64,000 bases of DNA from an uncultured Leucobacter sp. Lineage in GTDB: Bacteria > Actinomycetota > Actinomycetes > Actinomycetales > Microbacteriaceae. This document shows, in pieces, positions 61,416 to 64,000 of this stretch (the first letter of the stretch is position 1; each line of letters begins with the position of its first letter). The position numbers were made by a program, and so were the translations under genes. The stretch is taken from assembly GCA_937967375.1 (NCBI GenBank), contig CALCJF010000038.1, positions 1 to 64,000 on the forward strand, written 5' to 3'. The notes under the pieces are model-generated. The model was not told where the DNA came from, ran no database searches, and saw nothing but the letters and a program-made list of their open reading frames with translations.

Positions 61416-61832
61416 ATGGCAGAGTCCTGGGCGTCCAGCGAGCAGGCTCGACGCGCGATGCAGGCGAACCGCTCCCGGGACACGCAGCTCGAACTTGCCG
61501 TCCGCCGAGTTCTGCACGCGCAAGGACTCCGCTATCGAGTCGATTTCCGGCCGATAGGCGCCATCAGACGAAAAGCGGACATCGTCTTCACCAGGTATCG
61601 GATAGCCGTTTTTCTCGACGGCTGCTTTTGGCATGGCTGCGAACGTCACTTCGTGATGCCGAAGGCCAATGCCGCCTATTGGGAGGGCAAGATCACTCGC
61701 AATCGAGACCGTGACGCTGAGACGAACCGCCAGCTCGAAGCTGCGGGCTGGACCGTGCTGCGGTACTGGGAGCACCAGAACCCGGAAGAGATCGCGGCGG
61801 CGATCGTGACCGCAGTCACCGTCGGGCGGTGA
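61416..61832 (+). CDS. vsr: Very short patch repair endonuclease
   Basis: A 138-residue Vsr nuclease that nicks next to T:G mismatches arising from 5-methylcytosine deamination. Key elements are MQANRSRDTQLELAVRRVLHA, RRKADIVFTRYRIAVFLDGCFWHGC with the catalytic Asp and zinc-binding Cys/His, and WEGKITRNRDRDAETNRQL. It precedes a C5 methyltransferase, its usual partner. TACTCT (61404-61409) six bases before ATG suggests a leaderless start. Confidence 0.93.
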   Translation: MAESWASSEQARRAMQANRSRDTQLELAVRRVLHAQGLRYRVDFRPIGAIRRKADIVFTRYRIAVFLDGCFWHGCERHFVMPKANAAYWEGKITRNRDRDAETNRQLEAAGWTVLRYWEHQNPEEIAAAIVTAVTVGR

Positions 61833-62009
61833 ACTCACACACAGGCATCCGCGTTGGATCCGCAACAGCCGAAGAAGCGGGCATCGCTGTCCATGATGAG
61901 GGAAGAAGACCCGCATCGCTCGCCGAGGAGGACTCCTGGTCACAGCCGCTGGAAGCCGGTGACGCTGTGTCTCGACGTGAATGACAGTGGCGGCCAGTAC
62001 GATAGCCGC

Positions 62010-63173
62010 ATGGGAAACGTCACGCCGATCAGCGCAGCCCGGCCTCGGGTGCTTGAGTTCTTCGCAGGCATCGGCCTAGCTCGTATGGGACTCGAAGAAG
62101 CCGGTTTCCACGTTGCATGGGCGAACGACTACGAGCCCGACAAGAAAGCCATGTACGACGCCCAGTTCGCCGAGTCGTCGAACCACTCATTCGCCCTCGG
62201 GGACATCGGCAAGGTCAAGGTGGATGACCTCCCGCGAGACGCCGAACTGGCGTGGGCTTCCTCTCCTTGCACGGACCTCTCGCTCGCCGGCACTCGAGCG
62301 GGGCTCGCGGGCGTGCAGTCAGGGACGTTCTGGCACTTCACGAAGCTGCTTAGAGAGCTTGAGGGTGATCGGCCCGAGGCTGTGGTTCTGGAGAACGTCG
62401 TTGGTCTTGCGACGTCGCATGGTGGAGATGATCTCACTGCTGCAATTCGAGAGTTCAACGACCTGGGCTACTCGGTGGACGTGCTTGCCATTGACGCACG
62501 ACGCTTTCTGCCTCAGTCACGGCCGAGACTATTCCTCGTCGGCGCACAGAACCCGCCGGAAGACGTTGCGGAGCCGAACTCCGAGCTGCGGCCGGACTGG
62601 CTCCAGTGGGTCTACGGTGATAAGACTCTCCGCACTCATCGCGCGAAGCTCCCAGCTCCTCCAGCTCCGAAGACAGAAGGCCTGGGCGAGGTAGTGGAAG
62701 AAATGTCGCTGAACGATGAGCGTTGGTGGGACGCGGACCGCACTGAGGCGTTCACTTCGTCACTTTCCCCCATGCAGCGGGATCGCGTGATGGCGTTGAA
62801 GCGAAGCCCCGGCGTGAAGTATCGAACGGCATACCGACGCACTCGCAACGGCGTCGCTGTCTGGGAAGTTCGCCCGGATGACATCTCAGGGTGCCTGCGC
62901 ACTGCTCGCGGCGGTTCATCGAAGCAGGCTGTTGTCCGTCTCGGAAATAAGCGTCTACAGGTTCGCTGGATGACTCCTCGCGAGTATGCGCGGCTCATGG
63001 GTGCGGGAGACTACGATCTGAGCGCTGCGAGGAACAACCAGGCACTGTTTGGGTTTGGAGACGCTGTCGCAGTGCCCGCAGTCTCCTGGCTTGCGAAGAA
63101 CTACTTGATGCCGCTGGTCCGAGGGAAGCTCGCTTCTGCGAGTGAAGTCCAGGAGGCTGTCTCGAATGGCTAG
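62010..63173 (+). CDS. DNA (cytosine-5)-methyltransferase of an R-M system
   Basis: A 387-residue C5 methyltransferase: motif I RVLEFFAGIGLARMGLEEAG, catalytic motif IV ASSPCTDLSLAG (PCT instead of the usual PCQ), motif VI VVLENVVGL, motif VIII FLPQSRPRLFLVG and motif X QALFGFGDAVAVPA. The middle region (200-300) determines the target. It is coupled by an 8-bp overlap to a GIY-YIG nuclease. TACGAT at 61998-62003 is six bases before ATG, so it is probably leaderless. Confidence 0.92.
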   Translation: MGNVTPISAARPRVLEFFAGIGLARMGLEEAGFHVAWANDYEPDKKAMYDAQFAESSNHSFALGDIGKVKVDDLPRDAELAWASSPCTDLSLAGTRAGLAGVQSGTFWHFTKLLRELEGDRPEAVVLENVVGLATSHGGDDLTAAIREFNDLGYSVDVLAIDARRFLPQSRPRLFLVGAQNPPEDVAEPNSELRPDWLQWVYGDKTLRTHRAKLPAPPAPKTEGLGEVVEEMSLNDERWWDADRTEAFTSSLSPMQRDRVMALKRSPGVKYRTAYRRTRNGVAVWEVRPDDISGCLRTARGGSSKQAVVRLGNKRLQVRWMTPREYARLMGAGDYDLSAARNNQALFGFGDAVAVPAVSWLAKNYLMPLVRGKLASASEVQEAVSNG

Positions 63174-63981
63174 CCGGGGCACAGCATCACCGCAAGGTGG
63201 GAACATTTCCAAGCCTCGGAAAAAGGATCTCCCAGCGCCGCTTGTGCAGGAGTTCCGGCAGCTTTTTGACGAGGCGAAGAAAGCCAAAGACGATCAAGGC
63301 AGAAAGATCTCATCAGCGAAGTGGGGCGTCTATGCCTTCTTCGACTACGACGGAGAGCCGATCTACGTCGGGCAAACCCACGAACAACTCGCGACGCGCC
63401 TGAATCGTCACCTTACGAACCAACGCACTGACGCCGTCGCAATGCGAATCCTTGACATCTTCGAAGTCGCAGAAGTGAGAATGTGGCCCGTATGGGAGCT
63501 CCAAGGAGTCTCCGCCAAAGATAAGGACGCGCTCCGTCTGCTCGATGCCTACGAGTACTCGGCGTACCTCGCTGCGATCGAAGACAGTAAGTTCGGAGCC
63601 ATCCTCAACGAGAAGATTCCGCCGATCTCCACACCGGTGGAGCTGCCCCAGTCGTACACTTTCCCGCTGATCTCCGAGCAGACGCGAAGGGAGCGAGGCC
63701 ACGCCGATGTGCGTATCGCGAGGCGAGCTGAAACCATCGCTCGCCTCGCTGCCGTTGCCCACGAACGAGGCGAGGTATCTGACGGCCTGCGCCGAGTGCT
63801 TGTGATCCAAGCAGTGCGGTTGGCCTATATCTCTGCCATGCGGCTGGCCGAGGTCGAGGGGCGTCCAGAGCCGGATCCAGCTGCGATCTCTGTCGAAGGG
63901 CTCGTGGGCAGCGTGCTCTACGAGCACTCGGACCCCCATGGTGAGAAGAGAGATGACGATAGTGATGGAGGCATCGCCTGA
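63166..63981 (+). CDS. GIY-YIG restriction endonuclease (Eco29kI-like)
   Basis: A 271-residue protein with the GIY-YIG core WGVYAFFDYDGEPIYVGQTHEQLATRLNRHL, in which the catalytic Tyr-Tyr, Arg and a downstream glutamate are seen (DAYEYSAYLAAIE). Fused to helical flanks, this matches Eco29kI-type enzymes that pair with a C5 methyltransferase. ATG 63166 overlaps the methyltransferase end by 8 bp and follows AGGAGG. It is probably the restriction half of a Type II system with the preceding genes. Confidence 0.85.
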   Translation: MASRGTASPQGGNISKPRKKDLPAPLVQEFRQLFDEAKKAKDDQGRKISSAKWGVYAFFDYDGEPIYVGQTHEQLATRLNRHLTNQRTDAVAMRILDIFEVAEVRMWPVWELQGVSAKDKDALRLLDAYEYSAYLAAIEDSKFGAILNEKIPPISTPVELPQSYTFPLISEQTRRERGHADVRIARRAETIARLAAVAHERGEVSDGLRRVLVIQAVRLAYISAMRLAEVEGRPEPDPAAISVEGLVGSVLYEHSDPHGEKRDDDSDGGIA

Positions 63982-64000
63982 GCTCTTAGCATTGAACGCA

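Larger units (their letters stand above)
9019..64000. mobile_element. Integrative and conjugative element (left end seen, right end not)
   Basis: The region from the 3' half of tRNA-Pro onward carries a tyrosine integrase and Xis-like gene at the tRNA end, a full type IV secretion set, coupling protein, a MobF relaxase, anti-restriction protein, primase, SSB, copper resistance and restriction-modification cargo. That is an ICE in function and layout. I found no second copy of the tRNA 3' end (GGTTCAAATCCTGTCATCCC) to mark the right end, and a second integrase at 59008 may indicate a composite of more than one element. The right boundary given is only the window edge. Confidence 0.7.

Overview
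The window is GC-rich actinobacterial DNA, most likely from a Microbacteriaceae relative (Leucobacter or Microbacterium type). This is inferred from base composition, gene families such as DUF6153, DUF6112 and SCO6880, and frequent leaderless starts. No rRNA is present to settle the genus.

Positions 1-8739 are ordinary chromosome: the 5' end of hutU, mscL, a GNAT acetyltransferase, a divergent DoxX/HxlR pair, a NUDIX hydrolase, a coupled DUF4177-like/DUF2165 pair, an FAD amine oxidase, a YhgE/Pip membrane protein coupled to an ABC ATPase relic without a P-loop, and DUF2200.

An integrative and conjugative element (ICE) begins at a tRNA-Pro(GGG) gene (8979-9052) that is preceded by a decayed copy of its own 5' half. 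Its left arm runs on the minus strand from about 32154 down to 9285: ArdC-like anti-restriction protein, primase-polymerase, DUF2637, a sigma-like protein, a ParB-like protein, then a type IV secretion machine (VirB8-like, lytic transglycosylase/M23, two DUF6112 proteins, VirB6-like, SCO6880, VirB4, VirD4) with a thioester-type surface protein, DprA, SSB, an Xis-like protein and a tyrosine integrase. A DUF2971 gene with its own promoter sits in this operon as probable cargo.

Positions 32392-42160 hold a copper-resistance island: AraC regulator, P1B ATPase, F510_1955 beta-propeller lipoprotein, DUF305, two DUF6153 proteins, a 38-residue membrane protein coupled to an M23 protein, and a multicopper oxidase. 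Next come a C5 methyltransferase, an Abi-like protein and an Mrr-type nuclease (42315-45789).

The main discovery is at 45842-58284. The ICE's MobF relaxase-helicase gene is split after codon 852 by an 8,882-bp integrative mobilizable element (IME). The IME carries a large serine recombinase, its own MobF relaxase, an Erm rRNA methyltransferase with a leader-peptide attenuator, a double-HTH MerR regulator and a second copy of the sigma-like gene. The junctions share ACCTCGGCTA, the IME ends are imperfect inverted repeats, and removing the insert restores one 1,186-codon relaxase frame.

The right part (58437-63981) has a small membrane protein, a second tyrosine integrase, a zinc-ribbon protein, an HTH protein, and a restriction-modification island (Vsr, C5 methyltransferase, GIY-YIG endonuclease). 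The right end of the ICE is not seen. Nine genes show a TAnnnT box 6-7 nt before the start codon, which suggests leaderless mRNAs, while several mobile-element genes have leader hairpins that bury the ribosome-binding site.
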